NCBI GenBank assembly: GCA_028023455.1
Contig: JAQFVV010006709.1
Location: 124,001-188,000, forward strand
Length of the DNA: 64,000 bases
Reading direction: 5' to 3'
Source: Epiperipatus broadwayi
Taxonomy: Eukaryota; Onychophora; Udeonychophora; Euonychophora; Peripatidae
The notes under the pieces are model-generated. The model ran no database searches and was not told the DNA's origin. It worked only from the letters and a program-made list of their open reading frames with translations. Of the stretch, positions 35,485 to 47,017 are shown piece after piece. Each line of letters begins with the position of its first letter. The first letter of the stretch is position 1. The translations under genes were made by a program, and so were the position numbers.

Positions 35485-35698
35485 TGTAATTCTCTTCTCA
35501 ATACTGATGATTGCTGGTTTAGCATGAAATTCGTATATTGGTGATTATTTATCTTTTCAACATATATGTGTTTAAGTGTATCAGTGTTATTAGATAGAGT
35601 GGAGGTTGTGTGAAAGTCTGTGCTCATATATCCTATATTAATATAATAAATGTGGTTAAGCATTCTTCACATATGATTGCTTGAAGTTAATTCTTTAT
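35485..35698 (+). mobile_element. Monomeric hammerhead retrozyme, family 1
   Basis: An insert of about 190 bp (35498-35687) interrupts the hAT motif KLKLIKN/Y. It is flanked by imperfect repeats GTAATTCTCTT / GTTAATTCTTT (about 35487 and 35687). It consists of a single arm of the foldback at 5050-5454: a hammerhead at its left end, then the TATATGTGTTTAAGTGTATC-type body. A tail follows with a small hairpin (AAGCA/TGCTT), ending TTGAAG right before the duplication, as at 5454. It is the only non-inverted copy in the window. Confidence 0.7.
35501..35542 (+). ncRNA. Hammerhead ribozyme, type I, 5'-truncated stem I
   Basis: CUGAUGA at 35504-35510, stem II UGCU/AGCA with a GGUUU loop, GAAA at 35526-35529, a short stem III and UUGGU. 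The upstream stem I strand ACCAA is missing, replaced by AATA at the insertion boundary. This fits loss of the 5' end during integration. Confidence 0.75.
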
Positions 35699-36592
35699 TA
35701 ATTTTAATTTGCTAAAAGAAAACTTTGTACTTGCTATAGTAACTGGCAACATAAAGAGAAATAACACTTGGAAAAAGTTCATTATAATTTTTATTTAATA
35801 TATATTATGCATAATTTACATCTTTTTCATTTAAGATCAGTTCTCTTAATAAAACAATTTCCTGAATTAAGTCTTTGTTTATATCCTTGTTATAGATTAC
35901 AAAATTCTTGAGTAATTTTTTTAATTCATTTTTTTCTAGGGTTTTTATATCAATTGTTAATTTGAAATTAGAATATTAGGCATATTTTTGAATCTTTTCT
36001 ATTTGCTCACTAGTGGTATCAATGATAATGTTGGAAAAGTGATATCCAAATTCCTCTACTGGGTCTTGTAATATCTTCTAGTTAAAATGTTTTTCTAATT
36101 TATTTCTAGGAAATCATGTTCAATGCTATCATTTTTGTTTCATCTAAAAATGTGTTAAATTTTGATCTAAAATTTTGGATTTCATTTATATAAATCATAC
36201 TGATAAATAAATGGCATTTTTTGTAATGAATCTGTGTATTTTATCAGAGACTGTTGTTATTGTTATTTGTATTGATAAATTCTAAAGCATTACAAGGTTG
36301 TTTAAGTTATGTATAAACTGTTATAACTGAATTTATTTTGGCTTCTCAGTTAGAATCACATGATGGTTTAAGCATAACATTTAAATGCTTTTGTATAATT
36401 TCCCACTTTTTTATGGATGCAGAAAATAAACAGTATAAACATTACAATATTCCAATTTATTTTTTTTTACTAATATTCTGGAACTAGAAGCAGCAACACA
36501 AATTTCAAAATTAAAAGAATGTGATAATAAGACACATAAATTGTACGATTTTAAATTATTTATTCTGGCTTGTACACTTCTATATTTTCCTG

Positions 36593-36791
36593 TCATATTG
36601 CTATTAAACAAGGCAAAACTGTCCATAGAGTAGTGCCACCCAGTGCCAAACAGAGTAATTAATGGATGCCAGAAGGCTTCTGGCATCTATTGATTACTCT
36701 GGTTGGCACAGGTGCAACTACTGTATGGAGTTTTGCCTTGTTTAATAACAATTATGTGCTACTATAAGACATGGTGATCATATTGTTATTA
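36593..36791. mobile_element. Foldback retroposon, family 2, core-deleted
   Basis: The insert at 36607-36777 is flanked by TCATATTGCTATTA / TCATATTGTTATTA (36593-36606, 36778-36791). It is a near-perfect palindrome (arms meet near 36681 without a spacer) with arms starting AACAAGGCAAAACTGTCC and containing GTAGTGCCACCCAGTGCC. An unpaired tail (about 36757-36777) lies on the right. The arm sequence matches 53547-53925, but the hammerhead segment is absent. It interrupts the hAT pseudogene just before MTGKY. Confidence 0.75.
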
Positions 36792-39774
36792 TATATGCTT
36801 GTTCCCTATAATTCATATCTAAATCAAGCTCACCTATTTTTTTAAAAGCACTTTGATAGTTTTTCATCACTAGTATCTATTACTACAATAAATCGTATAA
36901 ATAATTCATTAATGATCAATTTTTTGTCTACAAATTTACATATTAATCATTGATATTTTTTCCGAGAAACTTCAGGAATACAATCTATTTGGATACTGCA
37001 ATATGTAGCTGCATTTATATTATCTTTAATTTTATTAAGTACTTTAGTACCTAAAGAAGTAACAAACTACTCTTGTTATCTGTGTACCAAATGGTGCACC
37101 ATTTTTTTTTTTTATTTCTAATTCTATTTATAAATGCAAAGGTCATATTTTTACTTTCATATTTACTTAACAATTTGATTAAACTTGAAAAATTTCCATT
37201 ATTTGGTGCTCTTACTATTTCATGAAACCCATGAAATGACAGATTATTATTTGATAAAAATAAAATCACATCTACACTTTTTTGGTATAGTAATTTAAGA
37301 TGTTTAATTTCTTTATTTATATTAATTTGATTTGTTTTATCAATAGTGAAACATAAATTAAGCTATTTTAATAATTCTTGCCCAGCAGTAAAAGAATTAA
37401 ATTACAGATGACAATTTTCTCCATATATTAAAACCGTCTATAAATTGTGTACATTGATCTTTTTCATTTGGGAAATAATACACAACTAACCCAATATACT
37501 GAGTCTTGAGATTTTGAATCAACTAACTAGCTGCAAAGCTGGGTTTTACCATTTGACATTTTTTAACATACCAAAATGTAGAAAATAGTCTACCATCAGT
37601 ATTCTTAAAGAAAAAATCTTGATTACTTTTTTTAGGTTGAGTTTAACACACAAGAATCTAAATGTATTACTTATAACATTTGTCCACAAACCTGCATCAC
37701 TTATATTCATTTGATCACCATTGTATTGTCGTTATCATTATTATTTACATTCGATATCACTAGTTTTGATTTTTACACTGTGCATCATTACTTGCTGTTT
37801 TTAATACTTTTGTATATACAGATCAGGCAAATCAAGTTTTCCGCAGAGTCTACATTTTGGTTGCAAACTTTTGTACTTTGTTGTATTTTCCCGCTCTAAC
37901 TGAAATTTAAATCGAGAACTACCAAGGTTGCTGTAATTTCATTGTCGGTTTTATTTTGTAGCCATGAAAGCAATTCTACGTGACTTTTAGAGTTTATGCT
38001 TTTCTTTTCTGCTAATTTTATTTTTGACACTGAGAAAGAAGCTTTCTTTATGTGGACATTACGAGCTTTAATAATATTAAAAATGTTTGTACCACTGAAT
38101 TAACAAAAAAGTAAAATAATTACTTTTTAATATTATACTAGTAATATGTTGTTGGGAGTCTTGGGGATTGATACAGACTATAAAAATATGCAATCAAATT
38201 CAAATAAGCTTTTAGTTTTGTTACTCAAACAAACAAAATAACACAGTGATATCTAAAGTATCAATAATGCTAATTTCTATAAATATTAAATTAACATAAA
38301 ATGCTTTTTTACATTATCCTGTGCAGTCGTGCTTCACTGCTCTTGCAGTCGTAGGCATGTCTTATTGTTTACCACCTCTTGTCTTATAGTTTATTAATCA
38401 TTGTGTGCATACCAAAATCGTTAATGCCATTGAATCAAATTCTATAAATATTTTTGTTTGTGTCTATAACCTGATACCTGCTGCTAATATGTGAATAAAT
38501 TTGCACTTTCATAGACGAATTTTTGAAATTGTAATTGCAAACATATAGAAATATTGTTTTATTGCATCTTATACGAGATAACACACATCTTGCACTGTTA
38601 TATATTGTCTATATGTAGAAGGAAATTGTTGAACCTCGGCAAAATTTTAAATAAAGCTATTTTGCTAATGTATATCTCAATGGTTTTATGCTATTTTAAG
38701 CCTTTTGAATATATATTTTATAATTTTGTTATTATGGGTCCTATAAGCATGACTCAGGTGCATTGCACACAGGCCCCCATCACCAGTCCTATTAATTTAC
38801 AATTTAATAATTATATCTTTTAAAATGTAATCCTTATTATATCCCTAACAAATTTTTCCTCCAGATCATAGAGTAAATTCAAATAGATTTGATTTTTCTA
38901 AACATCACTGGTGTAGCCATGATTATTGTGATCATCTGCTTTATATATGGGATTTTATTATTCTACTTATATGTTAATAAAACATAAACGTTGAAACATA
39001 TGGTTAATAATTGTTGAATCTATTATTACAATGATAAAATTTAAGGATTTAATAAATCACTAATGAATCTATCTTTGATTGGAACTTTTACATATTCCTT
39101 CATGGTATTTTGTTAATAGTTAGACTAATTTTAAAAAATCCATATGTAATATAAATATTAAATCAAGACATTGATATATAAGAAATGTAATTTACGCATA
39201 TTAATGAATCAGGGAATTCAATTTACTGGAGGAAAAGCTAACTTTAAATATGAATTTGAATCTTGATCAGACATTTCAAAATTTTTAAAAATATTTTTAT
39301 ACAAAAAAAATTAATGACTTCAAAATTATTTTAAATCCCCCCCTCCCCCCATTTATATATATAATTCTTTATAAATGTTTGTTAAAATATATCTGGCATG
39401 ATTTACCAATGTCTCTTAACAATAGTAAAAATAATTACTTTGGGGGGTTTTTCCTCAATAAAAACAAAAAATGATTCTTTTTTTAAAAACAAATCTAAAA
39501 CCAAAATAGTATATTAACACATTTCAATAATTTTATACTATTATGATACATATGAATTTCACCAATATCACACTTTTTTTTTTCAATAAAAGAAAATGTA
39601 TATGCATTTTAAACCTACCATTCTTTCTATAAATTATTTAAATTTCCTTATATATTTTACATTAAACAACTAATATTTCTTGTCTCATTATGGTTTGACT
39701 TCTCTATCTTCCACAAATCAAAATCCATATTCTTTGGATCTGAGTAAAGAAGAAAATTCAAGAATAAAATTAGT

Positions 39775-40000
39775 TTAAAAATTTTGATAAAAGCCACATT
39801 TCTTCGATATTCCAAAGGAATATAATTTCCATGTACAAATACAAGCTATTCTCACAAATAGAATATAATAACAAAAAAGAAAATCCAAGAAATAAAAAAA
39901 TAAAAAAACATTACTTGAAGAAATATGAGACAAAGTGTTTCTAAGATACGCTTACAGTAATCAAATAAAGAAATAATTAAAAAATAATATCCTTTACAGC
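39775..40000. repeat. Dispersed repeat, paired with 61325-61555
   Basis: Both copies share AAAAATTTTGATAAAA, a GATATTCCAAAGG block, ACAAATACAAGCTAT and an AAGAAA-CCAAGAAATAAA block, in one order. Non-coding. In the second copy it directly follows the duplicon. Confidence 0.75.
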
Positions 40001-40047
40001 AAGTGATGACAAAATACAATTTTTATTGTATTTTGTCAACATTCACT
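40001..40047. repeat. Perfect hairpin with 14-bp arms
   Basis: TGACAAAATACAAT (40007-40020) and its complement (40025-40038) are separated by a 4-base loop. CAAGTGA/TTCACTG extends the stem with a gap. It begins exactly where similarity to 61325-61555 ends. Confidence 0.75.
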
Positions 40048-42632
40048 GAAAACAGATTTTTATTGAAAATAATGATAAAAACAAGTATCAAAGTAAATAT
40101 AAAATATCATTTCAAATATTATGTATTCTCTTTATATAATATTTTTTGTTTGATAAATAAATTTGAAGAGACATAAATATTCCTTATTGGAAGAAATATA
40201 TATAATATTCAGAATTTGAAGAAGTCATCTAGAAGACTACCTTTCATGTTATTTGAAGCAATACAGTTAAAAAAAATGCAGTTACATATCCAAAAACTGA
40301 ATATTTTTAGGTCTTATTAGCATCTTAATTGGCAGTTGGATGTGTAGCCTTACCTTACTGGCTGCCTAATTAATGAACTCTTGTAGATAGTTGGGCATAT
40401 TAGCATATTCAAATAAAATCCCAAATTATCAATCGCACTGGATATCTATCATAAATTAGATGAACTCCAATTTTGAAGTATAGTAACAGAGTTGCATAGT
40501 GACAAAACTGGAACAATGCTAATTTGCAGTGACAAAACTGAATACCAGTGATTGTTGAGACCATCTTTGGCTACGCTTATAACTTAGATAAAGCATGACA
40601 TATTATCAGTCTTCCAATAGCTTTTATTTTTATTGAGTGCAATGCAAAAGGATGAATATATAACTAAAAAACTAGTGATTAATACTAAGTAAAAATGAAA
40701 AAAAAAATGTTAATGAATATCAAATAAAGTAGAAAATTGCATAGAAGTTGGAAATATAATAGGTATACCAATACATATTATAAAAATGGTGAGAAAAGAT
40801 CAGATAAGATGTTTAAACTTTAAAAGCAGGAGATATTAGCAAGCAAGTTCAGAAAAACAGTGTGCTTTCCAGCATATACACAGAAATGCCAAAGATCAAA
40901 AGCTGAATGATGATGAAAAAAAGTTGAACACCAAAAAAAATAAATGATAAATTTGTGATTAGACAAAACTATCTAATCTGGTTTAGAATAATATTCAATT
41001 GAAGATTAAATTTGAGACTTTTAATAACTTCTTTCATTAAAAAAAAAAAAATCTGGAAAACCATTTTAACAACAGAAAAGATTCATACTACGAGAGATTC
41101 CTGGAAAAGGAAATATCCACTATAAATACTTAAAATGATTTCAGTGTACAACTAAATCAGAAATTATATTTGATAAAGTAATGTGTTTTTTTTTTTTGAG
41201 TATTGCCACATTAAAAATAAAATGATCCTTTAAAGAAAATTTTGCCTGCATTACAGCAAAATTATGAATTACTTTGGCAATAACAGTAAAATGAACATTT
41301 GCATAAATGATAAGGACAAACAAAAAAAAGATAGAGCCTTGACTCAGATAAAATATTAAGTAAAGAGAAAAATTGAAAATCATGTTCTATATAAGTTGCT
41401 ATATTTGCGATTAAGAGTTGTTTGTACAATCATTATGAAACTCATATCTAGAACAATTTTTTGTATCTCCTTTTTCTTCCTTTATTGTTTTTTTTCTTGG
41501 AGTTAGTGATCATACTTGTTTACACATGGCTATTATTTTTGCTAATTATTGCTTATTATTTCCAATTGTTTTTCAAACTAGGAAGGTGATTTGATATAGA
41601 TCATCATTTGATTACAAAGTCATATATAGCTATAAAGAATCATTTCTAAGCCTATGTGTCTAATACAAGCAAGCTAAAAATAACCCAGAATATTTTTGGG
41701 GGGCATGAATAGAAATCCAGCCACACCTTCGATCCAATAAATGTTAAACTTGTTTGCATGATGCAAGAAGACAGAAAACGAAACTTGGTTTATTTGCAAA
41801 CAGCAACCAGGCTATTAATAGGAAGAAAATTTAATCCAACTCTCAGACAAATGGAATATATAAATAACAAAATAATTACCATTTTACATATAAATATTGC
41901 AGTATCCCAGCCTATGAATCTCTTCTCTAACTGAAAATGTACTGTTACTGTTAATAAAAAAAAACAGATGGAATAAACTTTTTCTTTAGCTAACAATGTT
42001 TTCACCAACTAATTGTAAATTGAGTAATAAATGTATAAATTGCCTTTTGTGTTTATGCACATATACTGGAAATAATATGTGTTACGTAGGTTATACTGTT
42101 TTAATAAATTTAAAAAAAGTTAGTTGATACATTTAATCATATTAACTATTTTATAATGAAAAGTTATAATAAATGAAAAACAATTATTAAGCTGTACAAT
42201 GTAAGGGATAAAAGAAGAAATAGCCTTCATGTACACAAGGATTTGAATTGCATAGTTTATAAAAATTTAAAATATTTTATGCCCCTTTTTGATCTACCTC
42301 ATGTATGAAATTTTAAATAATAAACTTGTCAATTCCTAAAATAAATTAATGGCAAATCTAAATGTTATTTAAAATTATGGGTTAATAAAAAAAGTTCATC
42401 AATTTTTAAAACTTGCTAATAATTTTTCTTTTTTCTATCACTAATCTAAATAAAGAAGAAAAAAAACTTTCTTTTGTTCACTTCATTAAAATATCTGTAA
42501 AATTGTTTCTACGATATGTTGTGAAAGGAATGTTTTAAAGAAAAATGTCAAATTTTGGAATTAGCTGGTGATGAATGTTGCTTGAAAAACATCCATCAAG
42601 TCCAGCAATAGGTGTGAACAATAGTAAATGGA

Positions 42633-42662
42633 TATAAATAGGGGAAACAAACAAGTCAGTCA
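42633..42662 (+). promoter_or_regulatory. Weak core-promoter-like site
   Basis: TATAAATA at 42633-42640 is followed 26 bp later by TCAGTC (A at 42659), matching arthropod-style TATA-to-initiator spacing. No recognisable coding region follows, and in AT-rich DNA TATA motifs are frequent. Confidence 0.2.
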
Positions 42663-45417
42663 GTCTACTTTATATTCAAGCAATGTTGCAGTGATCCCAT
42701 GCAAGTAGGAATAATAATCACTGGTGAAAAGTTTTCTATTGTAGTTTGTATTGATGTAACTTGTTAACATTAAAAGTATTTTTCAATATTAATAATATCT
42801 AGCAGATTAACCATGGTATTTGCCAGCAGAAGGCCATCTATTACCTGTAGCTAAAAACTAACAACATCTGTTAAAATAACCGGAGTAATGTAATCAAATT
42901 CAGTGACTAATGCTGAAGTTGGCTCAAATCAGCCATTGCCTGCTTTAATTATGCTATCAATACCATAACATGAACTATTGATTAACATCTTTATACCACT
43001 GAATATCCCATTTAACATAACCAGGAGAATAATTACCATCTTTGGAGGAACTAATAAAAACTCATTCATATAGAAAAAGAGTGATACCTGCAGAAAACCA
43101 TGGCATTAATTTTTTTAAACTTTGCACAGTAAAATCTTTCCAGGATAATTATTTTAAGATCTTAAATATAAAACAGCTCTTACTAAGATTATCTTTAATA
43201 TTTTATATAACTAATAATAGTTGCAGTTATATAAGCAACAATTTTATATAATGTTAATAAATTGTTAAATCATTTCTTTATTAATTCATTTAGTTTTGTG
43301 TTTAATTATTGAACTCAATTCAATCATTGTGCTATTAACATCCAATATTTATTAATATACACAACACTGAGAAATTTGCAATCCACTGGAGGACATGCAG
43401 GGATGATAACGATAATTTATTAATGACATTTTTGTTAATAAATTTTCCAAAAGTAAACTTTCTATATAGAAGGTTTGGCACCTTAAATTCATTTTTTTTT
43501 ATTGAAACTAAAAACAAATTAAAAATACTTTTAGAAGGACTTGTACTTAGTTTAATCTTAAGTACAAGGTTATAAATCATCATCATCACACTTGCTTGGT
43601 TAATATTTTTATATACAATTGAATCTAATCATTTTTATTCAAAGTATATTAACCAGTTAATAAAAATATTTATTTGAAGTCAAATGTACTGTTACATATG
43701 TGAATATGATTGGTTCACTCAAAATTATCATTACACTATCAACAAAAATTAAGATGTGTATGCATATATATATAATTAGATACCAACCAGTCACCACCTA
43801 AACATTCACAGTAAATATATATAATGTTTAAACATAAATATTTATGATGCAGAAAAGAATCAAAATGTAGTTATATGCTTATGTTGAAATAAATTCAAGG
43901 TTTATAAATCAATCATTACCAATATGATACTCATCAGTAGAACATGTTATATAGATTCTGGCAATGAAAAGATTGCATTATTTATTTTTATCTATAATGC
44001 TTTTACCACTGTTTCTTTTTGTCTAAAATACTTTAAATTCATAATAGGTATGGGCTCACCACAGTTGTTGACTGTCTTTGCAAGTATTATTCATTCATTT
44101 TAAAATTAAGTGAATATAGATTTAATAATATAAATGAGATATGCCTTTTGCACAGTACTCATACCCAAGTTTATCATATAAGGTTTATGAAGATGTATTG
44201 CTTATTCAATTAATCTGCCCAGTCTGGCATGAATGTGCCTTTATCACATACATTTAACACCATTACTCCGGCTCATCCATCCTCCTAATCACTGAACATG
44301 CATGATTTCTCTATTAAGTTATTGATTGCAAAAAATCTGGCAATCCATAAACTATCAAAACAATCAACAACCAGGTATGTTACATTCCAACTGTTAGATA
44401 AAAGAACTAAAGAGGTAAGGTAAAACTTTTCAGAAAAGTATTTTAAAGCAAGATTTATTGATTATACTATAGAGCAATACCTCTTTCTGCATGTGTATCA
44501 TATATGTAGATGAGTTTTGCAAATTAAGAGAATTCAAACATGAAAATTAAATTATGTTATAGCTATGGCAAACATTACTACAACTAAGTGAAAGAAATAA
44601 TACAGTTAAAAAATGAACATGTCTATAAAATGTAACACTATATTGTATTATGAAATATAATAGATATAATTCTTTTACAAACAAAGTTAATCCAAAGGCT
44701 GCCTAAAATCCTGTATCATAATAAATAAAATTCTTACATATATTATTTCATTAATGATTTAAATAAAAAAAAACAATATTATTTAAAACATTTGTTGCTA
44801 GATGGTGAATAATTTCTAAAGTTAATATAATATCCATGCTGGATTTTTATATAAAAATAACTGTTAAACTTTATTCAATTTTGGATTGCATAAAAATAAA
44901 TCGTATGTAAATATAGAAAAACAATTTAATAAATTGATTAAGTATTGATATAAAAAGCACTTGTTTTCAAGGCATAATGTAAAAATGCTTTTATGATACC
45001 TAATCTAAGTTTGTTGACCTTACAAAAATGCTCAAACTGTAAAAAAAAATATTTATTTTTAATGCAATCAAGTCAATGAATGAAGTGGATTGAAATAAAC
45101 TTATTCTCTGCCTGGTCTAAATTAATAACTGCACGCATATATATGCAAGTCCAGCTCATCCATTTGGCAAGAATGTTCTGAATCGAGATCGTGTAATATT
45201 GAAAATTTTTTTCAACAAGCTTAGAATTTATCTTACAAAATCATAATCATTATTAACTGAAATACAGGCTTATTATATACCTGCATCAATATATATAATA
45301 TATAAGGTATATGAGCACAGACCTACACACCACTCTATCTCATATCACTGATACACTTGAACACATATTTTGAAAAAATAAATAACACTTGAACACATTT
45401 TGAAAAGATAAATAATC

Positions 45418-45461
45418 ACCAATATACGTATTTCATGCTAAATCAGCAATCATCAGTTGGT
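45418..45461 (-). ncRNA. Hammerhead ribozyme, type I, complete core (minus strand)
   Basis: Read on the minus strand: ACCAA, CUGAUGA, stem II UGCU/AGCA with a GAUUU loop, GAAA, stem III AUAC/GUAU (a perfect 8-base palindrome, no loop), AUA, then UUGGU closing stem I with five pairs. All conserved core positions are present. This is the best-preserved family 1 ribozyme here. The loopless stem III implies cleavage as a dimer or stabilised form, as known for short-stem-III metazoan hammerheads. Confidence 0.88.
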
Positions 45462-45786
45462 CCAGATTATCATCTTCACACATATATGCAATAAGTGCTC
45501 AGATATATATTAAGATAGCCAATCTTCATACTTTAATGGACAGGCTTCAATCCACTCCAACCATCCATCCATCCATCCATCCATCCAATTGAAAATCTGA
45601 TGATAGAATGCTCAAGAATCTCGATCTCAGGTGACCTTTGAGCGTTCCATCATCAGGTTTCAATTGGATGGATGGTTGAAGAGTTGGAGTGTGGAGTAAA
45701 TTGAAGCCTGCCCATTAAAGTATGAAGATTGGCTATCTTAATATATATCTGAACACTTATTGTATATATGTGTGATGATAATTTGG

Positions 45787-45830
45787 ACCAACTGATGATT
45801 GCTGGTTTAGTATGAAATATGTATATTGGT
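45787..45830 (+). ncRNA. Hammerhead ribozyme, type I (plus strand)
   Basis: ACCAA, CUGAUGA (45792-45798), stem II UGCU with its partner carrying one change (AGUA), GAAA at 45814-45817, stem III AUAU/GUAU, AUA and UUGGU. The core is intact. Stem II has one weakened pair. Confidence 0.83.
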
Positions 45831-46339
45831 GATTATTTATCTGTTCGATATATATGTGTTCAAGAGTATCGGTTATATGAGGTAGAATGGTGTAAAGGTA
45901 TGTGCTAATATACCCTATATATTACTTAATCATTATTGTTGGTTAAAAGGTAAAAGCCAGGAATGCAAATCATCTGTTATAATTTACAGCTATTTGCAAT
46001 AATCCAATATACTTTTGTTTCTTAAGCTCTGATATTTTATCATACCATCCATCTCTTAATCCATTGTTTCAATATCATCTAGTGCACATCATCCACTTTC
46101 CCACCAACTATTTCACCATAAAGTGTGAACAGGCAAAAATTGAAAAACCAATGAAAGTGCTAAATGTATATTCATTTTTTTAAGTTTCTTAGCCCGCAGT
46201 TTACTCATTTGCTAAGCTTTCTATAATTTTCATGTTATCAAATCAAAGTACCTATACCACTATAATTCTTTAATCTGATGATATGTAATTTACTTCAAAA
46301 ACAGATCTGATTATCTTAATTCATTTTTTGCTAAAACCT

Positions 46340-47017
46340 TACATTTTATTTGAAGTGCATTGATAAGTTATTTTCCCCTGTATAAATTATTTTGTCTTAT
46401 ATGCAGTTATAAATCCACAATGTATAAAAATGGATGTTCTCTTGTATGTGTCATGTATGACTATAGAATTTTACTTGCTCTTAATATTTACATAATCTAC
46501 ATTGAAAAAGGTTTATTTCTGTATGTCTTCTTTCATGCACTCTTAAGTGTCCCTTCTATAGTCTTGAATTCACACAAACTACATTGAAAAGATATTTATT
46601 ATTTTTATCTGCAGCCTTTTATTCATGCACACTATAAAGTTCTTTCAGGTATTTCTTAAATACCTTTATCTGCCACACATACTCACACAAACAATATTGC
46701 AAAACTTCCTTGTAAGTGTTCTTTGATCTCTTAAGCTTTCCTTTTATGCATTATTGTATTCACACGAACTACATTGAAAAGATTTTCTGGTGTGTATGTT
46801 TTCATAAATTGCTAATTGACTTTACATAAATTACACCGAAATGTTTTTTCTCCTCCATATGTGTTCTCTAGCCTTTTTAAACTTCCCTTTTGTGCATTCC
46901 AACTACATTCACACAAATTACATCAAAACTGGTTTTCGGCTACACAAGTTCTTTGATGTATTTTCTTCTTCAACTTCATTTGTCTACAATCCTACATCCA
47001 TACAGATTTTGAAGTTT
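46340..47017 (-). pseudogene. Decayed zinc fingers downstream of ZF2
   Basis: The minus strand shows finger fragments with stops, for example CSLCEF and LRVHERRHT-like pieces at about 46520-46590 and partial fingers near 46750-46900. It parallels the decayed zone left of ZF1 (1-581). Confidence 0.65.

Larger units (their letters stand above)
35430..38060 (-). pseudogene. hAT transposase pseudogene, ZMYM6/DUF4371-like
   Basis: On the minus strand, decayed pieces run in family order. A TTF-type N-terminal zinc-finger region occupies about 37400-37640 (FSTFWYVKK, then VVYYFPNEKDQCTQFIDGF). A DUF4371-like segment follows (37269-37051, FLSNNNLSFHGFHE and PNNGNFSSLIKLLSKYESK). The catalytic-core region is at about 36990-36800, with TYCSIQIDCIPEVS as the first Asp block and ELDLDMNYREQAY. 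Then come MTGKYRSVQARINNL and a degraded CLSHS-type region (about 36590-36480). The hAT C-terminal motif LPVTIAST-FSFSKLKLIKN lies at 35755-35695, and continues after an insertion at 35497-35450. Two small retroposons interrupt it at 35498-35687 and 36607-36777. Stops in all parts make it dead. Confidence 0.8.
38061..45299. other. AT-rich, mostly featureless
   Basis: No coding region is recognisable. Apart from the repeat at 39775-40000, the hairpin at 40001-40047 and a weak promoter-like site at 42633, only short random frames and AT tracts are present. A C-rich run lies at 39339-39350. Confidence 0.55.
45300..45915. mobile_element. Nested inverted-dimer retrozyme, family 1
   Basis: The outer arms (about 45300-45510 and 45735-45915) are inverted copies of the family 1 unit, each with a hammerhead. 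Between them is a second, unrelated palindrome (45510-45600 and 45650-45735) with TAAGATAGCCAATCTTCATA, a GGCAGGCTTCAAT-type block and an ATCC microsatellite in one arm only (about 45562-45587). Its centre is a hairpin closed by CTGATGAT/ATCATCAG. The left arm also has a partial duplication of ACACTTGAACACAT (about 45352-45400). No clear target duplication was found. Confidence 0.7.

Noticed and set aside
36411-36686. 91-codon minus-strand frame as a separate gene
   Set aside because: Its first half is foldback retroposon sequence and the second half is the hAT pseudogene; it is a chance fusion.
42633-43251. Gene with promoter at 42633 and frame 43042-43251
   Set aside because: The frame has no recognisable motif or composition bias, and the spacing holds no convincing splice sites.
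45597-45655. CTGATGA boxes on both strands at the centre of the nested palindrome, as a further hammerhead pair
   Set aside because: No stem II followed by GAAA can be drawn. The boxes simply pair with each other to close a hairpin with a loop of about 24 nt.
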